A stretch of DNA of 56,489 nt from Diaporthe sp. PMI_573 (lineage: Eukaryota > Ascomycota > Sordariomycetes > Diaporthales > Diaporthaceae), in NCBI GenBank assembly GCA_021399435.1, contig JAJTUP010000168.1, forward strand, positions 1 through 56,489. The letters are read 5' to 3'. This document shows, in pieces, positions 22,241-31,770 of the stretch (the stretch's first letter is position 1; each line of letters begins with the position of its first letter). The notes under the pieces were generated by a model. That model had not been told where the DNA came from. It worked only from the letters and a program-made list of their open reading frames with translations, and did no database searches. The position numbers were made by a program, and so were the translations under genes.

Positions 22241-22769
22241 AGGTTTGGTGTTAATCTACGGCAGAAACCGTCCCCTATGGCTCGGTGGTGACTGGGCGGG
22301 GCGGTGGGCGGTGGTGGATGCCCAAGTCTCTTTGCAATCAGCTGTACGATTTAATATAAATTGAGTATCATGCCATTGAAGGAATAATATTCACCGCATC
22401 ATCTCTATGACAAAGTACCTCGTTTACATGTAGGTTGTGCGCACCGGTTGTCAAAGATGGTATATTCAGGCATGCACATAATCGTACTCCAGTTCGCGGC
22501 TAGGATGTATCTCGCCATGAAACCTGGTGGCTCAGCAAAGATAGATCTAGCCGAGATTGAGGCTATTCGGAAGGCGAAAATTGAAGCCGGCGAAATGTCC
22601 CCTGATAGCGACGATTCTGACGATTCCTCAACACCAACGAGAGAGGGATCGGTCATCGTGGTGGCGGGCAATTGACGTTGGGAATAGTGGCATAGTCGGC
22701 GGTGAGGGTGCGCCGAATCAGGGGTGCGCCGAAAGTGGGCCGGGCACGTTACGTTCGAGGTGTCCGTTT
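22241..22769. other. Interval between two convergent protease genes
   Basis: A 75-codon frame at 22448-22675 is rich in Glu and Asp (EAGEMSPDSDDSDDSSTP) but has no family match that I know. It might be a fragment of the tail of a lost gene. Otherwise nothing is seen. Confidence 0.4.
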
Positions 22770-24087
22770 CTACGGGATTCCGGATGATGTATTTGACGCT
22801 GTAAGTGCCTCCTGGCGGGCCTTATGATAGCAATAGAGGAACCGTTTCTTTGCTACGATTGAAGAGGAATCGTGCCACTCATCCGGGCGGTCCTGCCAGT
22901 AGGACAAGATGTCGCGATGCTCGCCCGGTGCGGAGACGACACTCGGGCGGGTGGGACCAGATGAGGGTGATCTTGAAGGTGGCCGGCGAAGGGGTGTTGT
23001 GGCCTCCTCTTCATCCTGCGGGTGATCGCCTTTGGGATGGGGAGGGATGTTAATGTCGATGACGTCTTTGTCTCCCTCCTTGAGCGGTCCGCCCTGGCCA
23101 AATCCGCCGTCGGGATCGTCGTCGCCCGATGGGATGATGGCCGAGTGGGCGAGGTTGACGCGGCCAAACCCATCATTGTTGTTGGGGCCGTGGCTCACCT
23201 CGGGAGGGCTGTACTGCCCCCTGAGGTTGACGGCGCCGTTGATGACGAGTGCTTTGACAGGCGCAGCAGACGGCTCGGCAACGCCGTTCTTCACCAGCGT
23301 CTCGCGCAGGACGGCTGCGCATCCAGAGACCAGGGGCGTAGCCATGCTTGTGCCGCTGTCAAAGAACCAATCCGGGTCCGGGGACGTTCCGAATGCGCGA
23401 TCGCTGGGCGGCGCGCTTCGGGAGTGTGCTGAGAGGATCGACGTCCCAGGCGCCACTACATCAGGCTTGAAGCGCCCCTCCATGGTCGGTCCGCGGCTGC
23501 TGAAGGCTGCCATGCCTTCGGGGTTGTCAGCCATCAAGTCGCGCTGCAGCGGCGGCGAGGGGAAATCAGATGGACGGAGGTCGCCATAGGTGGCATAGAC
23601 GGGCTCGACTTCGGGTCGAAGACTCTCGCAGGCACCAACTGTGATGCAGTTCTTTGCCGCAGCAGTCGAGCTAACTTGGGCCAGATCGACGATTCCATCG
23701 CTGTTGCCGTCGAGTCCGTCGTTGCCAGCGCTGAAGCAGATCACCATTCCAGTGAGGAGGCCTAGCCGTATCATAGATGCTAGGCTGGTGGCGAGGCGGT
23801 CCTCCCACCCGGAAGATGCCCATCAGCTTCCAGACCATGGGATCTGTGATGTGTCCGGTGTGACAGAAGTCTCGAGAGCTTCGACATGGGTATGTCTCGT
23901 CAAAAGTTTCCTTTGCTTGCTGTCCGAATGGCCACAGCCCGGTGGCGGCAATTCGCTGTGTGTGGAGTATAGTTAGGGGCGGAGGGAGACGGGGGCTCCG
24001 ACGGACTGGCAGCTCAGAGCTGACCATACCTGCCTGGTCCTGGGTTATGAAACAGATGTCAACGCGCGTCCATCTATAGATAGACAC
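22770..24087 (-). pseudogene. Subtilase remnant, 5'-truncated
   Basis: From about 23822 down to the stop at 22770 the frame encodes the second half of an S8 peptidase: SGWEDRLATSLASMIRLGLL, CFSAGNDGLDGN (oxyanion Asn), AFSSRGPTMEGRFKPDVVAPG, and the catalytic serine in DSGTSMATPLVSG. A polar tail follows (GDHPQDEEEATTPLRRPPSR). A stop lies just upstream of the frame. Further upstream (23830-24087) are a short frame VDICFITQDQAG, a plausible intron ending CACACACAG and IAATGLWPFGQQAKETFDET, out of frame with the catalytic part. No VxDTG or GHGT was found in any frame, so catalytic Asp and His are absent. It is unrelated in detail to the protease at 20586 (different blocks) and converges with it. 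Confidence 0.75.
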
Positions 24088-24695
24088 AGTGCGTCACCAG
24101 CCGCCGCTTTGCGTGATCTGGCGGGCGGTCAGTCCAGGCTGTATATTGACCGAAGCCTCCCGAAGCGAGCTCCAGACTCCTACAAAAGGGGCCTGCAGAA
24201 CCTCCGGTCTTCTTTCCACCGACACAAGTCTTCTCTCGAGTTTCGCAGTTTCCCATGACTAGTCCACGCGCCGAAATGGGTTCGACCTGGCCGATTTCCT
24301 TCCCGGAGATCGTCAGAGGATATTAAATTAGCGGGGGGGGAGGTGAGCTGGGCTATGCATGCGGCACAGGGTGGGCCTGTCAGCTCCATACGGCTGGCTT
24401 CGGCATGCGGGGTGTTTGGCTCGCCCAGCAGTTCGAGCACATTGGGAGGATCGCCAGCTACCCCCAGGCATTGCTTTGAGGACATGCCTGATGTGGCATT
24501 GACGGTGGGCTTTCATTGTTTCCTTGGCGTTCTTGTGTTCGTTGTAATCAATCTGCCATCGGAGGGTGTTGTTGGTGGACATCGTGGTTTGGACATCATC
24601 CGTTTCTTCGTCATCCTCCGTTGAGGGAGTGAAGGCCTGAGTCGTCTTCTTGGCTCGGGTTGGACGACGAGTGTCTACTTCACTTCCCTGAAGCG
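24088..24695. other. Intergenic, no supported gene
   Basis: A G8 run lies at 24333-24340. No coding evidence was found in either direction. Confidence 0.5.
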
Positions 24696-26684
24696 TTAAA
24701 TAGCTAGATGACCAAAGATTTCAGACAAAGCCGTAATACAGTCATCCCTCCTAGGCCACAGTGGAATTGCCCGTATTCTGTCCGATTGCAACTTGAAACC
24801 CATGGGGATCTGGCCGAAATACACCCATTCAAGGCTCGGCATGATCGCTGCGTATTTCTCCGCCTCGGTCAACATTCGATTGCGATGGCTTAGCTCCCAA
24901 ACAACAGAATCCGGCAACGACCTTATGGCCGCTCGGAGAGAGTCACCATCCACGTCAAGCCGGCACTGAGCCACTTCGTAGTCTCCGTTCTGAGGCCTTC
25001 TTATAGCATAGTAATCTTCCTCTGTTAACGCAGGATTTCGGGGTGTATAGGTATCATTATAGAAAGCAAGTTTCTTCAGGTTGCGCAGTCGGCATAGGTG
25101 AGTACGCATGAGAACGTGGTTGATCGGCCAGTACTCGAGGTGCGCGGGGTCCGTGGCGTCGAGCTTGAGATGTTCAAGTGATGCTATGGCACTGATGGCT
25201 ATGATGGACGATTCGGGTATCGATGTACCCCCCCAGCAGAGGTCCAGTGACTTGAGTCTGCAAAAGGACGAGGCAAGAAGTGGAACGACTCTGTTGTCCA
25301 GAAATCCGGGAGAGGCGGGAAGCCCTACGGTGAAGCCCGTCAGGTGAGTATTGCGGCTGAGGAAATCGAGAGGCTGCGTTTCTTGGAGCATCCAAGAGTT
25401 CCACTCAAACTTCTCAAGCGACTGCATATATCCAATCTCATCCAGACGTTGCGAGATTACGGGATCTGTCTGCGTATTGATCGTCAAGCCCGAAAGGTGG
25501 CTGCTGATAAGGGCCTTTGCCAGGCGTTTTTCGAGTTTCATTCTCGATCCGAGGTTAAGTATTCGAAGGCGGGGAAATTCCAGTAGCTCGGGATCAAAAG
25601 GTATTGGCTTCAACCTATCATGCGGAAGGCACCATTTTAATGCTTCTAGCGTCGGGGCACACAGCCGGAGAATGCTGGTGGATAAGCGAAAGAAGTTGAC
25701 CTCCATTTCCTGCGAGGCGGGCCGAGTGTCGTGTAGATCTTTGCGTTCGAAAGACTGGCCATCTCGTGGATCGACCAATGAATGCTGCTCACCGCTGTTG
25801 GCGTCAGCAGTCGGACATTGCCCCCGCTGGGCCAGCTCCATCTCAATGTCCAGAGATTGCAGCGGCCATGCGCCAGACGGGGGAATCTCAACCTCAAAAT
25901 CCTCTAGGACGCGGACTTTACATAGTTTAAGCTGCTTAACCGAAGAATGGACTAGCGAGTTGAAGAACGGCCGGTCAAGAAGGACCGGATCCTCCCAGGC
26001 CAGATATTCCAAATTGGGCAGGCTCTTGCGCAAGACGAATCCAATGTCGGGGATATAGACGTCGAAGTAGGCCTGGTTTGCGTCTTCTAGTCTCTTGTCC
26101 TTCTCCACGGCTGGTAAATCTTTGAAGTCCTGACGACTAACCCATAGATCAGAGACTTCCTGGATCCAATGTGTATCGGTCTTTACCCGGACTCGCCGAA
26201 TGCAGGCACCAATGGAAAGGGCTGGCGTTGCGCCATGGTTGATGTCTCGTTCCTGCCCTTCTTTGACAAGGCGTATCAGGAGCTCCAAGGTGTTGGGACT
26301 GTAGTCGAGGCAAATGGTTTTGAATTGGTACGAACGAGCCAACTGCCGGCAGTCGCTATTCACGAAGGCTAGAGACGCCAGGGCTTTCTTATCTTCGGCG
26401 ATGTATTTCAAGATGTTTACCAAGATCTCAACCGGAGTGGTCAGAAGTCTGCTTCCGGCTCCCGAGGACGTAATATGCCTATTTTCCAAGACACGATCGG
26501 GAGACAGCGGCTGCAACGGCGGGGTGTTGTTGATGCGGTATTCATCCCTCGCATGCAGGTTCAAACCCGTCGACGGATCGAAAAGCTTCAGGACCGAGCG
26601 TTCGTTGCTTCTGGCTTGGAGGAACCAGGGATATAAATTGGAGCCGTCAGGCACAGAGCCCAGAAAAATGTGTACCTCACCCAT
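24696..26684 (-). CDS. F-box protein with LRR-like C-terminal region
   Basis: A single uninterrupted 662-aa frame starts at ATG (MGEVHIFLGSVPDGSNLYPW). An F-box-type motif lies at about residues 78-125: LLTTPVEILVNILKYIAEDK, then ALASLAFVNSDCRQLARS. The F-box would bind Skp1 of an SCF ubiquitin ligase. The remainder has irregular leucine-rich repeats (FPRLRILNLGSRMKLEKRLA, SFCRLKSLDLCWGG, LCRLRNLKKLAF) that usually recruit substrates. The end, EKYAAIMPSLEWVYFGQIPM, is a recurring signature of large fungal F-box families. Such families are strongly expanded in accessory regions. No frameshift or stop is seen; the gene is intronless and probably functional. Substrate is unknown. Confidence 0.85.
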   Translation of the reverse strand: MGEVHIFLGSVPDGSNLYPWFLQARSNERSVLKLFDPSTGLNLHARDEYRINNTPPLQPLSPDRVLENRHITSSGAGSRLLTTPVEILVNILKYIAEDKKALASLAFVNSDCRQLARSYQFKTICLDYSPNTLELLIRLVKEGQERDINHGATPALSIGACIRRVRVKTDTHWIQEVSDLWVSRQDFKDLPAVEKDKRLEDANQAYFDVYIPDIGFVLRKSLPNLEYLAWEDPVLLDRPFFNSLVHSSVKQLKLCKVRVLEDFEVEIPPSGAWPLQSLDIEMELAQRGQCPTADANSGEQHSLVDPRDGQSFERKDLHDTRPASQEMEVNFFRLSTSILRLCAPTLEALKWCLPHDRLKPIPFDPELLEFPRLRILNLGSRMKLEKRLAKALISSHLSGLTINTQTDPVISQRLDEIGYMQSLEKFEWNSWMLQETQPLDFLSRNTHLTGFTVGLPASPGFLDNRVVPLLASSFCRLKSLDLCWGGTSIPESSIIAISAIASLEHLKLDATDPAHLEYWPINHVLMRTHLCRLRNLKKLAFYNDTYTPRNPALTEEDYYAIRRPQNGDYEVAQCRLDVDGDSLRAAIRSLPDSVVWELSHRNRMLTEAEKYAAIMPSLEWVYFGQIPMGFKLQSDRIRAIPLWPRRDDCITALSEIFGHLAI

Positions 26685-27680
26685 CTAGGGATAATCCGCG
26701 ACGGACTATCCACCGGTTCTTTGTTACTGCTCTACCGTTGAAAGTCTGAAACCGAGGATGGACGAACTTGACGCTGGCCGAGAAAGTGAGTTCGGGAGTG
26801 GGGGTCGGCTCTAGCTTCTGTAATCTGCAGAGCTTCCCCGTTAGTCGTTGACTGGCATCAGGGAACGTTGTCATACCTGGATTCGTCCCCAGCTCCAGGT
26901 CGTTGTAGGTCTGTCCACGTTGGCCGTGCTCTCTTCGCCGGTACAGATCTCGGATGCTGCGTCGGGTTGCCGATATTGGACTGCAAGGGCGTCGTCTTTG
27001 GCGTGAGATCTCCACTCACCGGAGACTGCTCGCTATGGCTCGGTGAAAGCTGCCCTCGCTTGCAACGGCGTCCAGCAGCGAGAGCTTTGATCAGAGCAAC
27101 GAGTAGGAACGTGCAGGTGTGACGAATGGATGAATCTGTACCAGACTTCAGGCTGGCCCACACGAAGGGCCGCAGAGAGCCGCAATGTCGTTGGCTTCGT
27201 GCGTGAGGGGAGGGGCTTGGCGCCGCGAAACTCTTTGCAGGCAGCAGGCCGTGGGGTGGGGTAACGTTTCAGCCGTCTCGGGCGGGTGTCGCCTTTGCGG
27301 TGGTAGGACGGCTGGTTCGCTTCGAGTTCTTGGCTCCTACGGTAATCGTATCTTCGGTGAGATCCTTCGTTTTCTCGAAATTTCGTGCTGGGCTTCCGGT
27401 TGCGCTGGCTTGGCGGCAGTCTCGACGCGTCGTCGTTCTCTATCGCGTCGGACTCGTGCCCCACTTCGGTGTCTGGCGCCATCGCGAGAGCGCGCCACGA
27501 ATGCGGGGTCACGTTCCACCTCAACAACACCGCTCAAAACCCTTTGATACAGGGGAATGCAAACATCTACTACGTACTTCGTAGGTCATCCAACCGCGTG
27601 GCTCGGCTTCGCGCGCTCTGCGCGGGACATTCGATTCGATTCTGACGGAAAACATCCAATTCAACCGGTCGGGAGGCGTG
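26685..27680. other. GC-rich interval without a supported gene
   Basis: Overlapping open frames occur on both strands because of high GC and arginine-rich codons; none contains a motif. The upstream region of the F-box gene lies at its left side. A near-palindrome CTACTACGTACTTCGTAG occurs at 27568-27585. Confidence 0.45.
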
Positions 27681-28001
27681 AAGATGGGCCGAGGTGGCGG
27701 CGCGGGCGCGAAGCGCGTCAGCAAGCTGCCACCCCTCGCCGTCGAGACGCGCTCCAGACGCGTCAACGCCCCGAAGGCCGAGGACGCACACGCCGACGCC
27801 CACGACAACGGGGACGGGAACCGGTCCTCCGACAGCCTCACCGACGCGCATAACCAGGAGAACCCGGCCCCGGACGATTCCCCGGACGATTCCCAAGACA
27901 GCTCAGACAGCTCGCTCAGCCTACCCGAGCTAGAATCGACGGATGATGATAGCTCCCGCGGCGTAACCGCGGACAGAATTGTCGTGGGATCACTTGGATA
28001 A
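27681..28001 (+). CDS. Hypothetical acidic low-complexity protein
   Basis: From ATG at 27681 the frame encodes 106 aa: a basic start (MGRGGGAGAKRVSKLP) followed by a Ser/Asp/Glu-rich disordered tail (DDSPDDSQDSSDSSLSLPEL). It could be the N-terminal piece of a larger protein such as a transposon structural protein, or a stand-alone disordered peptide. There is no homology that I recognise. Codon bias is GC-rich like the surrounding shadows, so chance is possible. Confidence 0.35.
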   Translation, partial: KMGRGGGAGAKRVSKLPPLAVETRSRRVNAPKAEDAHADAHDNGDGNRSSDSLTDAHNQENPAPDDSPDDSQDSSDSSLSLPELESTDDDSSRGVTADRIVVGSLG

Positions 28002-28458
28002 GCACCTTAGGGCGGTGTCATGGCCAGCGGCATGTCTTCATGCCGCTACGCGGCCAATGGTGTCGTCGTGGTGGATGTAGAACGGTTCACGCTTATGCCG
28101 CCCGCCTTCATGGGAGCAGCTTCAGGCCGCGAAGTCTCCATAAGGTCAGCGGGCGGGTAGCGAGATGCCGGGAACACATAGTAAGTTAGGCTAACAGTCT
28201 AAATCCGGTGACGAACTCCTGGCCACTTTAAGGCTCAGCCGCGGCGCGCTCAATATTTGGGAACTTGCCTGCTATGGCCCTCTCCATTCGCTCAGAACAT
28301 GGATAAGAATAATAGTAAACATTGGAAATCCTCCAAAACGATATATAAGAATCGATTTAGGGTAAATATACCTAGATAACTAGCCCTACGGTATACCACA
28401 TGCCTGTCCGACCGCGACACTTGTTTATAGCACTACCAGCTCGAAACGTGCAGATACA
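28002..28458. other. Intergenic
   Basis: No supported feature. Confidence 0.5.
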
Positions 28459-29269
28459 CTAGCTTGGACCCATCCACGCTCGCCAGAGAAGGTACTGGTA
28501 TAGCAGCGATGCCACGAGCGTGTAAGTAAGCGTGAATGCAATGATGCTCATCCTGGGCCGTCATAGACCACTCGCCATTATGGGATGCGTAGACCCCGAC
28601 GAGTACCGTAATCAGTCCACTTGTAGCATTTAGGAGACCGGGTCTACAATAGGGTTAGGACCGGGCTCGTGGGCTCCGGGACACAGCAGACCTACCCGAA
28701 CAGATGGCCCAGGAGCCAGACGTAGTTGTGTCGGAACTTGATCCAAAGGAGTATCGTTCCTACCAAGCCGGTCAGGCAGCAGACCGCGGATAGACAGAGT
28801 AGCGGTATTGGCTCTGCAATCCCGTGCAATATCTCGCTAGTCTCGTTATTGACCTTGACCGATTCTAGAGAGGTGAAGGTAGCCGGCAGGACAATGAACC
28901 CCGCCAGCAGGGTCCACAAAGAAACAGCCGCCGCGACGTTGTAACGCTGAGGGGCGTCGTACGACTCCAGCACCATGGTATCATATCTTCGTCGCCCCGT
29001 AGCCATCCTCTCAGGTCCCTGTGCTCTTCTGCTGTGGCTCGTCGCCTCCTTGGATAGGACTCGTGCTGCTGCCTGTGCTCATAGCCCCGGGTCTGACCGT
29101 CTACGTCTGGAAAGTGTGCCCGCGATCGCCTGGCTGCTCGCCTGGTGCCAACAGTGCTCGGCTCGTCCAACTTATGTCGTAGCATACGCGACAGCTCCCA
29201 AAGCGCTTTGGTACCTGTCACAAGTGCAGCGAGAGCCGCAGCGGTGGCAATCTGAGTCGGGACAGGCAT
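28459..29269 (-). pseudogene. Fungal multi-pass membrane protein, decayed
   Basis: The pieces are collinear but in different frames. 29269-28985 encodes IATAAALAALVTGTKALWEL, SRMLRHKLDEPS, and a basic region with SYPRRRRATAEEHRDLRGWL. The next frame, 28970-28693, encodes VLESYDAPQRYNVAAAVSLW and TLLAGFIVLPATF, then LLCLSAVCCLTGLVGTILLW and IKFRHNYVWLLGHLFG. An intron with CCTAACCC and acceptor TGTAG leads to GLLNATSGLITVLVGVYASH and NGEWS, after which another frame gives AFTLTYTLVASLLYQYLLWR up to a stop at 28459. Four hydrophobic segments result. The family is a conserved fungal hypothetical membrane protein whose function I do not know. Two frame changes and apparent loss of some residues between GDED and VLESYD argue that it is inactive. 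Confidence 0.6.
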
Positions 29270-29528
29270 TGAGGCAAAGAGAGGCGTTGATTTATCGGAA
29301 GGGGATTCGCAAATGATACTACAGACAGTCGATGCTGTTTATTGTACCGACAAGGCGCCGCCATTTTAAATGCGGGTCCCAAATCCGGGATCCCGGCCTT
29401 CGGCCGCTGCCGGTAGGCCCACCTCGGCCCAAAAGCCCGGCGCCGGGCGGCCAAGATTCCCGAACCATATCCCGCAATACGACTGGGCGTCAGATACAGT
29501 AGTCCTGTCTGTTAGCACTTAAAATCAG

Positions 29529-29916
29529 ATGCGGCCATCCTCAGAAGTCAGAGGCCGAGAGCTCCTTCAGTTCTTGCTACTGGCACGCGTATCATGTATT
29601 CCAGCCCAGCGAGCTCATGGCAGCCTTTGGGCTGCGGGAGTCCTGCCTCTCATACATGCAAGTCAAAACGACGGCAGTTTCGATGGTGGCTTGGAATCAG
29701 AGTTTTAGTACGTGCTCTTGGCTTATTGTTGGGTTCCTAGCTGACTAACTTAGTGAGGACGTCTCGCTCATTTACGAATATTGGACCATCTCCGTCAGCG
29801 ACGGGCGTAAAGGCTATGCTGGAACCTTCGCCGTCAAAGCCTCAATGAACAGCCACTTCACGCAGGAAGAGTTGGCGGAGCTCCATGACCGTTTGCGCGT
29901 TGGGCGCGCTGAGTGA
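29529..29916 (+). CDS. Small two-exon hypothetical protein
   Basis: Exon 1 29529-29707 and exon 2 29754-29916 join to 342 nt and 113 aa. The 46-nt intron has GTACGTG, a textbook CTGACTAAC branch point and TTAG acceptor. The protein starts MRPSSEVRGRELLQFLLLAR, contains an alanine-rich middle, and ends with a well-formed region YEDVSLIYEYWTISVSDGRK, then a stretch around KASMNSHFTQEELAELHDRL, then VGRAE. It is divergent from the membrane protein remnant to its left. I do not recognise a family. Splice quality and the sensible amino-acid composition of exon 2 support a real gene; exon 1 is less certain. Confidence 0.5.
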
Positions 29917-31140
29917 GGAGACAAGATCGATGGTTGGCGAAGGCGAGTGACCTGTCTCCGTTCTATCGTCATCTTATGCGGTTAACGTCGGACGAGTCCC
30001 CCCTCCCGCCCCGCCTACGCTGCTCAAGCCGATCGCCCGAGGAGGCAAGGCGGCGCATTCTCCGCTCGGGCCGTAAATGGAGATTGTCTCGCGAAGAGTT
30101 GGCAATCTAGAGCAGCCAGGCCCCGCGGGAGAATTGGAAGGAACGAAGAGCGCGAGCGAAACGCGCCCAGCACGGACCAGCAAGTCGGACATAAGACTGG
30201 TCCGCCCGTCAAGAGCCTGAATATCTGAATATCAGGAGTCTAGAACAGTTAGATGTCAAATGGTGGGTCATGGCGAACTCTGAGCGAATCACTGCCGCTT
30301 GTTTCATTTCGGACAGCCGTAGGTGAACATCGTGTTCCCAGCTCGCGCCGTCGCGACAGGGAATCAAGCCCGGGACGGACTCTGACGCAGTTTTCATGCG
30401 AACGCGCCACGCGCTAAAGCTGTGGAGGGGCTTGGTCCCGTCCAGTCTCGGCACGTCACACCAGATATTGGGAAATTGACCTTCACGGCCTTTACGGTCC
30501 CTTAGACATTATAAACACGCTCTCAACCATCTCTTAACGCGTGCCCATGCGCAGAGTTTCATGGGCAAATTTCGACCAGTGATGCAGTAGTGTGCCTTCT
30601 GCCAATGCAGACGACCTCCATGTACCTCCAGCCGTCTCCAATGGCGCCACCACACCGTCTCGTGAGGCCCTATTGGCAGCCAAGCGAGCCAGCCGCAGCC
30701 TTGCGTCCCTTCAACTGCACAATAGCCGCGCAAAAATGGCAACTATCGCCTGCCCTTCTCCGCGTCGCCGCTCGTACGATAGCCTCTCTACCGATCGAAT
30801 GTCTTCGGCGAAGCTATGCACCGGAAGGGCCTTTCAGATTTGCGTAAGTGGGGAGGAGTCGTTTCGGGCGTCGCAGCACACCTGCCTCTCCAGCTTTGTC
30901 TCCCGCGCCATCCACAGGTATGTTGAGGTACCGATTGCCCAAGTCAAAACTCCTTCTGGAGACTCAGGAGCCATAGTCGAGGTCCGGACTCTCGAGCAGC
31001 GCGATGCAGTACACGGCTCCAAAGCGTCCGGTGGCGCGACAGAACCACTCGCCACTGAGCTGTCTACGGCCGATGCTCAGAGGGCCTAAGCTGGCACGGG
31101 TGAGAGTGAGGAGAAAGACTATCACCATCCGTCCGGGCCG
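29917..31140. other. Region without a convincing gene
   Basis: Several frames overlap. The longest plus-strand frame (30592-31089, 165 codons) lacks an ATG and any motif, and a minus frame covers part of it. I would not annotate a product. Confidence 0.45.
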
Positions 31141-31144
31141 GCTG

Positions 31145-31565
31145 TCTCACCACACTTATCTACATTGTATTGATACAAAGTGTATCTATGTACGTCATAC
31201 TTGTCTAGAGACTCGGCTGTAATTGTACATGCTATATTCGTATATGCTGTGCAAATACATGCCGCACCAGTCTAGAAGCCCGGTTGTATTCGTCCATGCT
31301 ATACTTGTATGTAGTGTACAAATACACTCCGTACCTGTCGAGAGACCTGGCTATATCAGTATGGATGTGTCTCTCTATGCCGCACTTGTCCAGAATCCCG
31401 GCCATACCTGCTATGCTATATTTGCATGTGCTGTATGAATACATACCGTGCCTGTCTCGGCGTCTCTGTCTATGCTATACCTGTCGAGAGACCTGGCCGT
31501 ATCTGTATGACTGTATCTGTCTAACGTCGTACTTGTCTTGAGTACCCGCGGTATTTGTACACGCT
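31145..31565. repeat. Degenerate tandem repeat (minisatellite)
   Basis: Imperfect units of roughly 60-85 bases repeat the series: ATACAT.CCGYACYTGTC, GAGACCYGGC, then TATGCTATACYTGTATG. Copies begin near 31175, 31255, 31325, 31378, 31440 and 31510. Units are too divergent for a CRISPR or a recent satellite. It gives rise to short, repetitive Tyr/Cys-rich spurious frames on both strands. Confidence 0.7.
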
Positions 31566-31770
31566 AGCATGCCGCATCCACTCATAGTAGTGCTCGTGAG
31601 GCCAAGGTGACGGCCGCCGTCTCGGCCGTCGCAGTCTTGCGTTCTTTTTCCTGTCAGCCTGCTCCATACCATGCCAGGGATCATTGGCTAATATCTCCTC
31701 TCACTCATCGATCTCTTTGGCTCATAACCGAAGTCTCCGGGGGTTGATTACGCTCGCAGTTGTAAAGTTG

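Noticed and set aside
22448..22675. Small acidic frame as a gene
   Set aside because: Too short, no conserved feature, and its end resembles disordered tails seen by chance.
26858..27896. Several overlapping GC-rich frames on both strands
   Set aside because: Arginine-rich, no motifs, mutually overlapping; typical of GC-driven chance frames.
30592..31089. 165-codon plus-strand frame
   Set aside because: Begins with GTG, no domain, no splice evidence, overlapped by an antisense frame.
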